From Nitrospinota bacterium (GTDB lineage Bacteria; Tectomicrobia; Entotheonellia; J063), in contig RFHZ01000394.1 of assembly GCA_003696125.1 (NCBI GenBank), forward strand, positions 1-9,937: 9,937 nucleotides of DNA. Reading direction: 5' to 3'. This document shows, piece by piece, positions 1 to 5,961 of the stretch (the first letter of the stretch is position 1; each line of letters begins with the position of its first letter). The notes under the pieces are model-generated. The model ran no database searches. It was given only the letters and a program-made list of their open reading frames with translations, and was not told the origin of the DNA. A program made the position numbers and the translations under genes.

Positions 1-21
1 CCCTAGGGGGGAAGGCACGTT

Positions 22-468
22 TTGAGCGATCCGCGCCAGGCATTTCGCGCCTGTACCACCTTTCAGGTCGAGTTTGCAGACACCGATGCGCAGGGGGTGG
101 CGTACTACCCGAACTATTTCCGTTTCTTTGATCGGGGACGGCTGGCCTATTGGGAGGCCATCGGGCTAGAGGAGGAGGAGATCCGCCGCATCGAGCAGGA
201 TACGGTGGTGGTGGAGGTCTGGTGCCGTTACCATGCCCCGGTACGGTTTTATGATCGGTTAACCATCTATACCCGCGTTACCAGGATCAAGCGCTCCAGT
301 TTCGCTTTGCGCTCCCTCCTCTACCACGAATCTTCCGCCACCATGGTGGCGGAAGGGGAAACGGTCCTGGTCAATACCGACCGGAGCACAGAGAGAGCGA
401 CGCCGCTTCCGGCGCGCATCCGGGCCTTGATCGAGGCCTTTGAGGGGGAGGCATTGCGCAGGGGATAA
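22..468 (+). CDS. Acyl-CoA thioesterase, 4-hydroxybenzoyl-CoA thioesterase (YbgC/FadM-like) hotdog family
   Basis: This 148-residue protein has the usual length and pattern of a single-domain hotdog thioesterase, which hydrolyses an acyl-CoA to free acid and CoA in the cytoplasm. The N-terminal signature FADTDAQGVAYYPNY covers residues 18-32. Asp22 aligns with the catalytic Asp17 of the Pseudomonas 4-hydroxybenzoyl-CoA enzyme. The late AEGETVLVNTD stretch is the typical beta-strand ending. The start is a TTG at 22, supported by a G-rich ribosome site (GGGGGGAAGG, about 5-14). A start beyond the window edge cannot be excluded. The gene ends 8 bases before the -35 box of the next promoter, so it probably closes an upstream unit. 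The acyl substrate cannot be read from sequence. A role in the oxidoreductase pathway downstream is doubtful, because an OOR-type enzyme makes no acyl-CoA. Confidence 0.88.
   Translation: MSDPRQAFRACTTFQVEFADTDAQGVAYYPNYFRFFDRGRLAYWEAIGLEEEEIRRIEQDTVVVEVWCRYHAPVRFYDRLTIYTRVTRIKRSSFALRSLLYHESSATMVAEGETVLVNTDRSTERATPLPARIRALIEAFEGEALRRG
332..355. repeat. Perfect 24-bp palindrome inside the thioesterase gene
   Basis: The left arm CTTCCGCCACCA (332-343) is followed directly by its exact reverse complement TGGTGGCGGAAG (344-355), with no spacer. It encodes residues Ser-Ser-Ala-Thr-Met-Val-Ala-Glu in the loop before the last strands and does not disturb the family pattern. In RNA it would form a GC-rich hairpin with a minimal loop. 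It could be a protein-binding site, a transcript-end or stability element, or chance. Confidence 0.75.
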
Positions 469-476
469 TTTTTTTC

Positions 477-504
477 TTGACTCTGCTTTTTTTTGTGTTA
501 TAGT
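477..504 (+). promoter_or_regulatory. Sigma70-type promoter of the gntR regulator (probably of the operon)
   Basis: A -35 box TTGACT (477-482) and a -10 box TATAGT (499-504) are separated by 16 bp, each matching consensus at five of six positions. The spacer is T-rich. Transcription should begin near 511, leaving about 36 nt of leader before the ATG at 547. This placement rules out the upstream TTG at 493, which lies between the two boxes. It is the only strong promoter seen ahead of the oxidoreductase and transporter genes. Confidence 0.72.
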
Positions 505-517
505 GGTCATACCAGTA
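501..517. promoter_or_regulatory. Putative FadR/GntR operator over the transcription start
   Basis: TGGT-CAT-ACCA (504-514) is the classic TGGT-N3-ACCA dyad bound by FadR-subfamily GntR regulators. The dyad extends to 501-517 (TA and TA at the ends) with a single mismatched pair (G503/G515). It overlaps the last base of the -10 box and the predicted start point, so a bound regulator would block RNA polymerase. Because it sits right before a FadR-type gntR gene, autorepression is the natural reading. I found no second exact copy in the other intergenic regions. Confidence 0.68.
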
Positions 518-546
518 GACGGGTAGACGGGTGGACAGGTAGGCAG
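515..546 (+). repeat. Four tandem 8-bp imperfect repeats in the gntR leader
   Basis: Four consecutive octamers GTAGACGG, GTAGACGG, GTGGACAG and GTAGGCAG fill the leader from the operator to the ATG at 547. The first two are identical; the third and fourth each differ by two bases. The last units carry GG/AGG stretches that may serve as the ribosome site. Unit loss or gain would change leader length and the spacing to the start codon. Confidence 0.7.
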
Positions 547-1332
547 ATGGTGCTGCTCAGAGCGATGACCGAAAGAGAAGAGGAAGAGGGGAGAAAGACC
601 CATTCTCCCAAGAAGAAGATGATGCTCAAGGCGATCAAGAAGACCCGTATCTACGAAGAAGTGGTGGCCCAGATCCTGGCCCTGATCCGGGAAGGAAAAC
701 TCAAGCCGGGCGATCAACTCCCCTCCGAGCGAGAACTCGCCGAGACCTTCCAGGTAAGCCGTACCTCGGTCCGGGAAGCCATCCGGGCCATGGAAACCCA
801 GGGGGTGGTGTTGAGCCGGCCGGGAAGCGGAACCTTTATCGCCGTCCGCAACCTGGAGTCGATCGTGCAAGAACTCATCTCCCTCCTCCTGGAGGATAGG
901 AGCGATCTGATCGACATCTTCGAGATGCGGCGCCTCCTGGAACCGCATATCGCCGCGCTGGCTGCAGAGCGCGCCAGCCCAGAAGATATCTGTCGCTTAC
1001 AGGAGATCATACAAAGACAGACCCAGAAGACGCTCCAGGGAGGAGTGACCGTAGAGGAGGATACCGATTTTCACCTCACCCTCTGCCGGGCCACCCAGAA
1101 CAGGGCCCTGCTGAAACTCATCTCCGCAGTGGTCGATATCTTAAGCCAGAGCCGCAGATTCTCGCTGCAAACCCCTGGCCGGGCCCAGCGATCCCTGGCT
1201 TCGCATCGAGAGATCCTGGAGGCGGTGGAACGGCACGATCCAGAACGGGCACGAGAGGCGATGCAAAAGCATATCGCCGAAGTGGAAAGGAATGTGTTCA
1301 GCCTGGAGAAGGATATGGGGATGCCTAATTGA
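547..1332 (+). CDS. GntR-family transcriptional regulator, FadR subfamily with FCD ligand domain
   Basis: A winged helix-turn-helix lies in the first 100 residues (core PSERELAETFQVSRTSVREA, about 59-78). It is followed by an all-helical FCD effector domain. The FCD metal-site pattern is complete: Asp172, His176, His220 and His242, which in known members hold a metal that helps bind small organic acids. It probably senses a carboxylate linked to the locus and represses or activates the downstream genes. The start is uncertain. ATG 547 lies downstream of the promoter and gives 261 residues; ATG 565, 619 or 622 would give proteins nearer the usual 230-240 residues, but they lack good ribosome sites. 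The charged N-terminal extension is unusual. The next gene follows after 68 bases on the same strand, and an operator-like dyad overlaps this gene's own promoter. Confidence 0.9.
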   Translation: MVLLRAMTEREEEEGRKTHSPKKKMMLKAIKKTRIYEEVVAQILALIREGKLKPGDQLPSERELAETFQVSRTSVREAIRAMETQGVVLSRPGSGTFIAVRNLESIVQELISLLLEDRSDLIDIFEMRRLLEPHIAALAAERASPEDICRLQEIIQRQTQKTLQGGVTVEEDTDFHLTLCRATQNRALLKLISAVVDILSQSRRFSLQTPGRAQRSLASHREILEAVERHDPERAREAMQKHIAEVERNVFSLEKDMGMPN

Positions 1333-1343
1333 CGGAGGAAAAG

Positions 1344-1366
1344 GGGGAGACAGCGGGTGTCTCCCC
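1344..1366 (+). promoter_or_regulatory. Stem-loop between gntR and the oxidoreductase genes
   Basis: GGGGAGACA (1344-1352) and TGTCTCCCC (1358-1366) form a perfect 9-bp stem with a 5-base loop, GCGGG. No T-run follows, so it is not a classical terminator. It may be a processing or stability element that sets oxidoreductase level apart from the regulator, or a partial attenuator. Confidence 0.55.
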
Positions 1367-1383
1367 GTATATCGTGTTCACAC

Positions 1384-1392
1384 GAGAGGAGG
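1384..1392 (+). promoter_or_regulatory. Ribosome binding site that fixes the gamma-delta start
   Basis: GAGAGGAGG sits 8 bases before ATG 1401. It is far better than anything ahead of the in-frame TTG at 1329, which would also run translation through the 1344-1366 stem. It therefore supports 1401 as the true start. Confidence 0.85.
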
Positions 1393-1400
1393 TTTTCACT

Positions 1401-2555
1401 ATGAGTACCGTGTCGGTGGAGTTGGTTTATCGTGGGATCTTTCAAAGAACGCTGGCCAGAAACATCTGTCGGGGAATTGTCTTTGCTGCGCGGAAAGAGA
1501 ACAAAGTGGGTATCGCCTTTGGCCGGTATGGGGACTCTCCAGAGCGCAACGGGATTCCGGCCAAACAGTTTGCCATTGTGGCAGACACGGACGAAGAGCT
1601 GCAGGCGAGTATGGCGCTTTATGAACCGACCGAAGTCGATGTCACCATCGCGCTGGATGACTCCCTCTGCAAGGGGGTAGAGTCGTGGGCCTGGTACGGC
1701 CTGCAGCCGATCAATAAACTCACCAAGAAAGATGGAACCCTCCTCATCACCTCCCTCCTCTCTCCTGAGGAACTGCTCAAGCACATCCACCGCAAGGAGG
1801 TACCGTACAACATCGCCCTGGTCAAAGGGGCGGCCAGCTTCTCCGGTCTCTGGGTCTTCAAGGACGATCATACCGATGTCCGGGTGCTGGGCGCGCTGGT
1901 CAAGGTCTGCCCGCAACTGGTCAGCCTTGAGGCCATGGAAAAGATGATCCGGGAGCAGTGGAAGGACGAGCTCAAGGTGACCTCGGCGCGGACATCTTAC
2001 GAACGGGTCCAGATACGCCGGGTAGAGCCGGGCGAAGGGAACCCGGAAGAGCCGTACCGCTTCGAGCTCCCCAAATGGCAGGAGATGGAAGAGGGGATCA
2101 TCGTGCGCGGTATCCCCCAGGGGGGTGGTTTTCATGGAGGAGAAGGAGGGTACCAGCCGGGCCGCAACCCGTACTTCAAGAAGTTTACCACCCGCACCAT
2201 GCGACCGGTGATCGATTTTGAGAAGTGCACCAAGTGCACCCTCTGCTGGCTGCAGTGTCCCGATACCTGCTTCGATGTGACCCCAGACGGGTTCTACGAT
2301 GCCAACATGGAGGCCTGCTGCGGCTGCGGCGTGTGTGAGGCGGTCTGCCCCGTACCGGACTGTATCGTCATGGTCAATGAGGCGGCCTTTGACAGCAATG
2401 AGAGCCAGTACGAGATGTGGCAGCGTGACAAGGAGGGCTACCGGACCTGGGTGGCGGAGAAGATTAGCCTGGCCAAGTCCGAACGGCGTTCCCACGGATT
2501 CCAATATCGTGGACAGTATGAAGAAGAATTGGCAGCGATGCGAAAGGAGGCGTAA
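1401..2555 (+). CDS. 2-oxoacid:ferredoxin oxidoreductase, fused gamma-delta subunit (oxalate oxidoreductase-like)
   Basis: This 384-residue protein joins the gamma domain (about residues 1-200) to a delta-type two-cluster ferredoxin domain (about 265-335). Two [4Fe-4S] motifs are intact: Cys276, 279, 282, 286 and Cys306, 309, 312, 316. They should carry electrons from the thiamine diphosphate site to external ferredoxin. The gamma region keeps a FGRYGDSPERNGIPA motif, like the FGPERRGAPV of relatives. The early glycine-rich GxGGQG motif of CoA-using gamma subunits is replaced by RGIFQRTLAR, which suits an enzyme that does not use CoA. A gamma-delta fusion in a three-gene set is the arrangement I recall for Moorella oxalate oxidoreductase. 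The C-terminal tail (about 335-384) is charged. The stop codon is 2 bases from the alpha start, so the two are translationally coupled. Confidence 0.93.
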   Translation: MSTVSVELVYRGIFQRTLARNICRGIVFAARKENKVGIAFGRYGDSPERNGIPAKQFAIVADTDEELQASMALYEPTEVDVTIALDDSLCKGVESWAWYGLQPINKLTKKDGTLLITSLLSPEELLKHIHRKEVPYNIALVKGAASFSGLWVFKDDHTDVRVLGALVKVCPQLVSLEAMEKMIREQWKDELKVTSARTSYERVQIRRVEPGEGNPEEPYRFELPKWQEMEEGIIVRGIPQGGGFHGGEGGYQPGRNPYFKKFTTRTMRPVIDFEKCTKCTLCWLQCPDTCFDVTPDGFYDANMEACCGCGVCEAVCPVPDCIVMVNEAAFDSNESQYEMWQRDKEGYRTWVAEKISLAKSERRSHGFQYRGQYEEELAAMRKEA

Positions 2556-2557
2556 AA

Positions 2558-3796
2558 ATGGCTGAAACAGTAGTCCCCCGGGCCGAAACCCTGGGCAGGG
2601 AAGAGCAAGAAGCACTGCTAAGCGGTTGTGAGGCGATTGCCCAGGCATGTCGCCTCGCCGATGTAGACGTCATCACCGCTTACCCGATTCGCCCCTATGA
2701 CACCGTCATGCAGGCGGTCTCCAAGCTGATCGCCAACGGGGAGCTGGATGCCGAGTATATCGTGGCGGAAAGCGAGCATTCCCAGTTTGAGATCGTCAAA
2801 CACGCCTCGGCCGTAGGGGCACGGGTCTTCGTCGGATCGAGCGGTGTCGGCTGGTTTTACGCCTTTGAAGCGATTACGGTCACGGCCGGTCTCCGGTTGC
2901 CGGTGGTGGCCATGGTCGGAAACCGGGCTCTCGATGATCCGGGAGCCTTTGGAGTGGGGCACAGCGATGCCTTGGCGGTCCGCGATCTGGGCTGGATGCT
3001 GGTCTGGGTAGATACGGCGCAGGAGGCGATGGACACCGCCCTGATCGCCTGGCGGGTAAGCGAGGATCCCCGCGTGTTGCTGCCATGCGCCCTGGGAGCA
3101 GATGGGGCCTTCTTGACCCACTCCCAGCACCTGGTCAAGGTTCCCACCGAGGAGCAGGTCAAGCAGTTCCTCCCGCCCTATAACCGCGGAGATAAGACCC
3201 TGCACCCGGATAACCCGATCACCATCGCCCCCCAGGTGAACGAAGACTGGCTCATGGAGATCCGCAAGCATAACGATGAGGCGATGAAGCGGGCCAAGGG
3301 TGTGATCAAGGAGGTGTACAAAGAGTTTAAAGAGATCTTTGGACGCGGCGATCCCGAATCGCCCTTCTTTGAAGAATACATGACCGAGGATGCGGAGATC
3401 GTCCTGGTCGGCATGGGAACCCTGGCCATGCCGGTCAAGGTGGCCATCCGCAAGCTGCGGGAACAGGGGAAGAAGGTCGGCTTTGTCCGGCTCCGCTGGT
3501 TCCGCCCCTTCCCCACCGAAGAGCTCCAGGCCTGCCTCTCCCGCTTCAAGGCGGTGGGAGTGATCGACCGGGATTACTCCTTTGGCTCCCCTTCCTGGGG
3601 AGGAGTGGTCTTCAACGAGCTGCGTGCCGCACTCTATCCGCTCCAGCAGCGTCCGCATGTGATCGGCTTTATCTGTGGCCTCGGTGGAAGAGAGGTGACC
3701 ATCGAGAACGTGATCGAAATGGCAGGCATTACCCAGAAGGCAGCCGAAACGGGTCGAGTGGAACAGGATAACTACTGGATAGGTTTAAGGGGGTAA
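2558..3796 (+). CDS. 2-oxoacid:ferredoxin oxidoreductase, alpha subunit (oxalate oxidoreductase-like)
   Basis: This 412-residue subunit carries the pyrimidine-binding domain that completes the thiamine diphosphate site, followed by the second alpha domain (LRWFRPFPTEEL, then VIDRDYSFGSPSWGG, then CGLGGREVT near the end). The substrate-loop motif reads AYPIRPYD at residues 41-48. Pyruvate enzymes have YPITP here, so Arg45 replaces the usual Thr. Tyr42, Arg45 and Arg123 keep exactly the spacing of Tyr28, Arg31 and Arg109, which I recall as the oxalate-contacting residues of Moorella OOR. Asp126-Asp127 follow in the region of the mobile switch loop. The predicted reaction is oxalate to 2 CO2 with two electrons to ferredoxin. 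The start is fixed by AAAGGAGG (2543-2550), which lies inside the end of the gamma-delta gene. Beta follows after 3 bases. Another small 2-oxodicarboxylate remains possible as substrate. Confidence 0.93.
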   Translation: MAETVVPRAETLGREEQEALLSGCEAIAQACRLADVDVITAYPIRPYDTVMQAVSKLIANGELDAEYIVAESEHSQFEIVKHASAVGARVFVGSSGVGWFYAFEAITVTAGLRLPVVAMVGNRALDDPGAFGVGHSDALAVRDLGWMLVWVDTAQEAMDTALIAWRVSEDPRVLLPCALGADGAFLTHSQHLVKVPTEEQVKQFLPPYNRGDKTLHPDNPITIAPQVNEDWLMEIRKHNDEAMKRAKGVIKEVYKEFKEIFGRGDPESPFFEEYMTEDAEIVLVGMGTLAMPVKVAIRKLREQGKKVGFVRLRWFRPFPTEELQACLSRFKAVGVIDRDYSFGSPSWGGVVFNELRAALYPLQQRPHVIGFICGLGGREVTIENVIEMAGITQKAAETGRVEQDNYWIGLRG

Positions 3797-3850
3797 GCGA
3801 TGAGCACAACAACCGTTCCGTTGGCAAGAATAAAAGGGGTAAGAGACATG
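3787..3850 (+). promoter_or_regulatory. Duplicated ribosome-site and start context before beta
   Basis: Two similar initiation contexts lie 48 bases apart and in frame: AAGGGGGTAAGCG before ATG 3800, and AAAAGGGGTAAGAGAC before ATG 3848. Either could be used. The second gives 316 residues, closer to the roughly 315 I recall for OOR beta; the first suits tight coupling to alpha. Confidence 0.55.
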
Positions 3851-4798
3851 CCGGTGGAGGAGTATTTCACCTCCGGCCACCGGACCTGCCAGGGGTGTGA
3901 ATCGGCCCTGGTACTCAAGTTGATGATCAAGGCAGCCGGACCACGCACCATTGTCCTGGGGAGTACCGGCTGCATGTACGTGGCCAACACCACCTACTAT
4001 ACCACGCCCTGGGTGGTCCCCTGGATGCACACCCAGCTCGGTTCGTCCGGCTCTGCGGCTCTGGGCACGGCGGCAGGGTTAAAGGCGCTGATGCGCAAAG
4101 GGAAGATCAAGGAGGAACCGCTCAACGTCATCGCCTTCTGTGGGGATGGCGGGGGAGCAGACATGGGGTTATCGGCCATCTCAGGGGCGCTCACCCATAA
4201 ACACTACAACTTCCTGGTTCTCCTTTACGATAATGAATCCTACGCCAACACCGACATCCAGGTCTCCGGACTGTCCCCATGGGGGGTGAATACCACGTTT
4301 AGCCCTCCAGGCAAGGCGAAACGGATTCTGCATGATCGCTGGAAGAAGAATGTGGCGGGGATGATGGCGGCAGGACACCCGGATTGCCGCTACGTGGCCA
4401 CCGGGTGTGCTTCCTTTGCCGTGGATATGATGAACAAGATCCGTAAGGGACTCACGATCGAGGGGCCGGCCTTTATTCACACCCTCGATCCCTGTCCCAA
4501 GGGGTGGGATTACGATCCCATCCTGTCGCATGAACTGGGGAAGCTGGCCATCGAAACCGGTGTCTGGCCCCAGTACGAGATTGAGGATGGGAAGCTTCGC
4601 CTGAACGGGATCACCAAGATGATTGCAGAGGGGAAGCGGAAGCGGAAGCCGGTGCGGGAGTACTTGCTGAAGCAGGGGCGCTTTGCTCACTTTACCGATG
4701 ACGATATCGATTTCTTCCAGAGCAAGGTGGATGAGATGTGGGAGCGGTGGCTCATCCCGGGTGTCATTCCCTTTGCCAAGGAGCTCGAAGAGGCGTAG
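3800..4798 (+). CDS. 2-oxoacid:ferredoxin oxidoreductase, beta subunit (thiamine diphosphate binding, oxalate oxidoreductase-like)
   Basis: This 332-residue protein holds the diphosphate half of the thiamine diphosphate site. The GDGGGADMG motif at 115-123 and the paired DNE/YANT segment at 144-151 bind Mg2+ and cofactor. Four conserved cysteines, Cys30, Cys33, Cys58 and Cys232 (in DPCPKGW), fit the proximal [4Fe-4S] cluster; the 3 and 25 residue gaps match the Cys812, 815, 840 spacing of Desulfovibrio pyruvate oxidoreductase. With alpha and gamma-delta it forms a cytoplasmic complex passing electrons through three clusters to ferredoxin. The first ATG starts 3 bases after the alpha stop. The in-frame ATG 3848 is an equally good start and would drop a 16-residue tail unlike the family. 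This gene ends the oxidoreductase block; structured RNA follows before the transporter. Confidence 0.93.
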   Translation: MSTTTVPLARIKGVRDMPVEEYFTSGHRTCQGCESALVLKLMIKAAGPRTIVLGSTGCMYVANTTYYTTPWVVPWMHTQLGSSGSAALGTAAGLKALMRKGKIKEEPLNVIAFCGDGGGADMGLSAISGALTHKHYNFLVLLYDNESYANTDIQVSGLSPWGVNTTFSPPGKAKRILHDRWKKNVAGMMAAGHPDCRYVATGCASFAVDMMNKIRKGLTIEGPAFIHTLDPCPKGWDYDPILSHELGKLAIETGVWPQYEIEDGKLRLNGITKMIAEGKRKRKPVREYLLKQGRFAHFTDDDIDFFQSKVDEMWERWLIPGVIPFAKELEEA

Positions 4799-4812
4799 GT
4801 TCCTGTTCTCGT

Positions 4813-4850
4813 ACCACCCCGGTTGTCCGGCAAGGACGAAGGGGAGTGGT
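4813..4850 (+). promoter_or_regulatory. First hairpin in the oxidoreductase-transporter gap
   Basis: ACCAC (4813-4817) pairs with GTGGT (4846-4850). CCC (4818-4820) pairs with GGG (4842-4844) past a bulged A4845. An inner GTCC/GGAC stem (4825-4828 with 4834-4837) caps the structure. It is moderately stable, with no T-run. It stands directly before a stronger hairpin at 4857-4895. Confidence 0.4.
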
Positions 4851-4856
4851 TGGGTT

Positions 4857-4895
4857 GCCCTTTCTCCCTTCCAGGTTTTGGAGGGGAGAAAGGGC
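4857..4895 (+). promoter_or_regulatory. Strong 16-bp hairpin upstream of tctC
   Basis: GCCCTTTCTCCCTTCC (4857-4872) pairs with 4880-4895 over 16 bp, all Watson-Crick except one G-U (4869/4883), closing a 7-base loop AGGTTTT. No T-run follows, so it is unlikely to be a simple intrinsic terminator. A position between a catabolic block and its transporter suits an mRNA-stability or processing site giving different levels of the two parts. Confidence 0.68.
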
Positions 4896-4920
4896 TGCTG
4901 GGTTCCACAATGGAAACAGA

Positions 4921-4929
4921 AGGGAGGGA
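4921..4929 (+). promoter_or_regulatory. Ribosome binding site that fixes the tctC start
   Basis: AGGGAGGGA lies 5 bases before ATG 4935. Starting there yields a proper signal peptide as the N-terminus. Upstream in-frame starts would put more than 80 unrelated residues in front of it and overlap the beta gene. Confidence 0.85.
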
Positions 4930-4934
4930 CGGTT

Positions 4935-5948
4935 ATGAGGAGAGAGGGAAGATTTCCAGGTTGGAAGTTCGGAATAGGAACCGTGATCCTGTGTCTCATG
5001 CTGTTGCTGGTTTGGGGGGGAAGCGATGTCTTCGCGGCATGGCAACCCCGCAAGCCGATAGAGCTGGTGGTAATGGCGGGAAGAGGAGGTGGGGCAGATC
5101 GTATTGCCCGGCTGATGCAGAGTGTCATCCAACAGCATAACTGGAGTCCCCGCCCTATCATTGTGGTCAACAAAGGAGGAGGGGCCGGAGCAGAAGCGCT
5201 CACCTATATGATGTCCAAGAAGGGAGATCCCCATGTCCTGATGGTGACCCTGAACAGCTTCTTCACCACGCCGATCCGGGCCAAGCTGCCCGTCACCTGG
5301 CGTGACCTGACCCCCATAGGCCGGCTGGCCATGGACACCTTCCTCCTGTGGGTCCATGCCGATACCCCTTATAAGACGGCGCAGGAATATATCGATGCCT
5401 GCAAGAAGAAGGGACCCGGAAAGTGCATCATGGGAGGAACGGGAAGAGGCCAGGAGGATTCCATCGTTACCGCCATGTTGGAGAAGGAATTTGGGGTGCA
5501 GTTTACCTATGTCCCCTTCAAAGGGGGAGGAAAGGTGGCGGCCGCCCTTATCGGCAAGCAGGTCGATTCCACGGTGAACAACCCCTCCGAGCAGATCGAT
5601 TACTGGCGCGCCGGGAAATCCCGCCCTCTGGCCCAGTTCCTGCCCGAACGGCTCCCCACCTTCCCTGATGTACCTACCTTTGCCGAATTGGGGCATCCGG
5701 GACTGGTCTACTACATGCAGCGGAGTATCATTGCGGCAGGTGGTATTCCGGCAGAGGCGAAGCAGTACTATGTAGACCTGGTAAAGAAGTTCTTCGATTC
5801 TGAGGAATGGCAGAAGTACACCAAGTCGGAAGGGCTGGAAGCGGCCTGGCTTACCGGTGACGAGTTGAATAAGTTCTTTGAAGAACAGACCACCCTGCAT
5901 AAGAAGTTGATAGAGGAGCTGGGAACCAAGCGGATCTTCGGTGAGTAA
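4935..5948 (+). CDS. tctC: TTT-type transporter periplasmic substrate-binding protein (TctC/Bug family)
   Basis: This 337-residue secreted binding protein captures a small carboxylate for the TctAB permease. A signal peptide spans residues 1-34: basic MRREGRFPGWK, then a hydrophobic stretch 12-27, with likely cleavage after VFA before Ala35. There is no lipobox cysteine. Family marks follow: IELVVMAGRGGGADRIAR (42-59), in which the usual PGG loop reads GRGGGAD, then VVNKGGGAGAEAL from 77, and the late DVPTFAELGHPG segment. Bug proteins bind carboxylate through main-chain groups and water in these loops, so the ligand cannot be read off, but citrate, other dicarboxylates and aromatic acids are known for relatives. 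It begins 136 bases after the oxidoreductase beta gene on the same strand. A terminator-like structure after it probably lets it be made in excess over the membrane parts. Confidence 0.93.
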   Translation: MRREGRFPGWKFGIGTVILCLMLLLVWGGSDVFAAWQPRKPIELVVMAGRGGGADRIARLMQSVIQQHNWSPRPIIVVNKGGGAGAEALTYMMSKKGDPHVLMVTLNSFFTTPIRAKLPVTWRDLTPIGRLAMDTFLLWVHADTPYKTAQEYIDACKKKGPGKCIMGGTGRGQEDSIVTAMLEKEFGVQFTYVPFKGGGKVAAALIGKQVDSTVNNPSEQIDYWRAGKSRPLAQFLPERLPTFPDVPTFAELGHPGLVYYMQRSIIAAGGIPAEAKQYYVDLVKKFFDSEEWQKYTKSEGLEAAWLTGDELNKFFEEQTTLHKKLIEELGTKRIFGE

Positions 5949-5961
5949 TAGATCCTGGTGT

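Noticed and set aside
22-468. Thioesterase as a working part of the oxidoreductase pathway
   Set aside because: It precedes the promoter of the locus, and a CoA-free enzyme offers it no substrate. Proximity alone is not enough.
469-475. T-run after the thioesterase stop as an intrinsic terminator
   Set aside because: The nearest stem (GCCT 436-439 with AGGC 449-452) is short and 17 bases away. The T-run more likely belongs to the promoter's upstream region.
493-546. TTG start at 493 for the GntR regulator
   Set aside because: It lies between the -35 and -10 boxes of a strong promoter, has no ribosome site, and adds a Cys/Arg-rich tail unlike the family.
1329-1400. TTG start at 1329 for the gamma-delta subunit
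   Set aside because: It overlaps the gntR stop, would be translated through a 9-bp stem, and lacks a family match. ATG 1401 has an excellent ribosome site.
1071-2648. 525-residue open frame on the minus strand, and similar long minus-strand frames at 2618-3658, 4181-5203, 4764-5900 and 8161-9180
   Set aside because: They mirror conserved plus-strand genes, show no recognisable family, and cross gene boundaries as expected of GC-rich antisense frames.
2558-4798. Pyruvate or 2-oxoglutarate:ferredoxin oxidoreductase
   Set aside because: The YPITP-type Thr is replaced by Arg, a second active-site Arg is present, and the gamma domain lacks GxGGQG. These point away from the CoA-dependent enzymes.
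4683-4934. Long N-terminal extension of TctC from 4683
   Set aside because: It overlaps the beta gene in another frame, and the signal peptide would be internal. ATG 4935 has a strong ribosome site.
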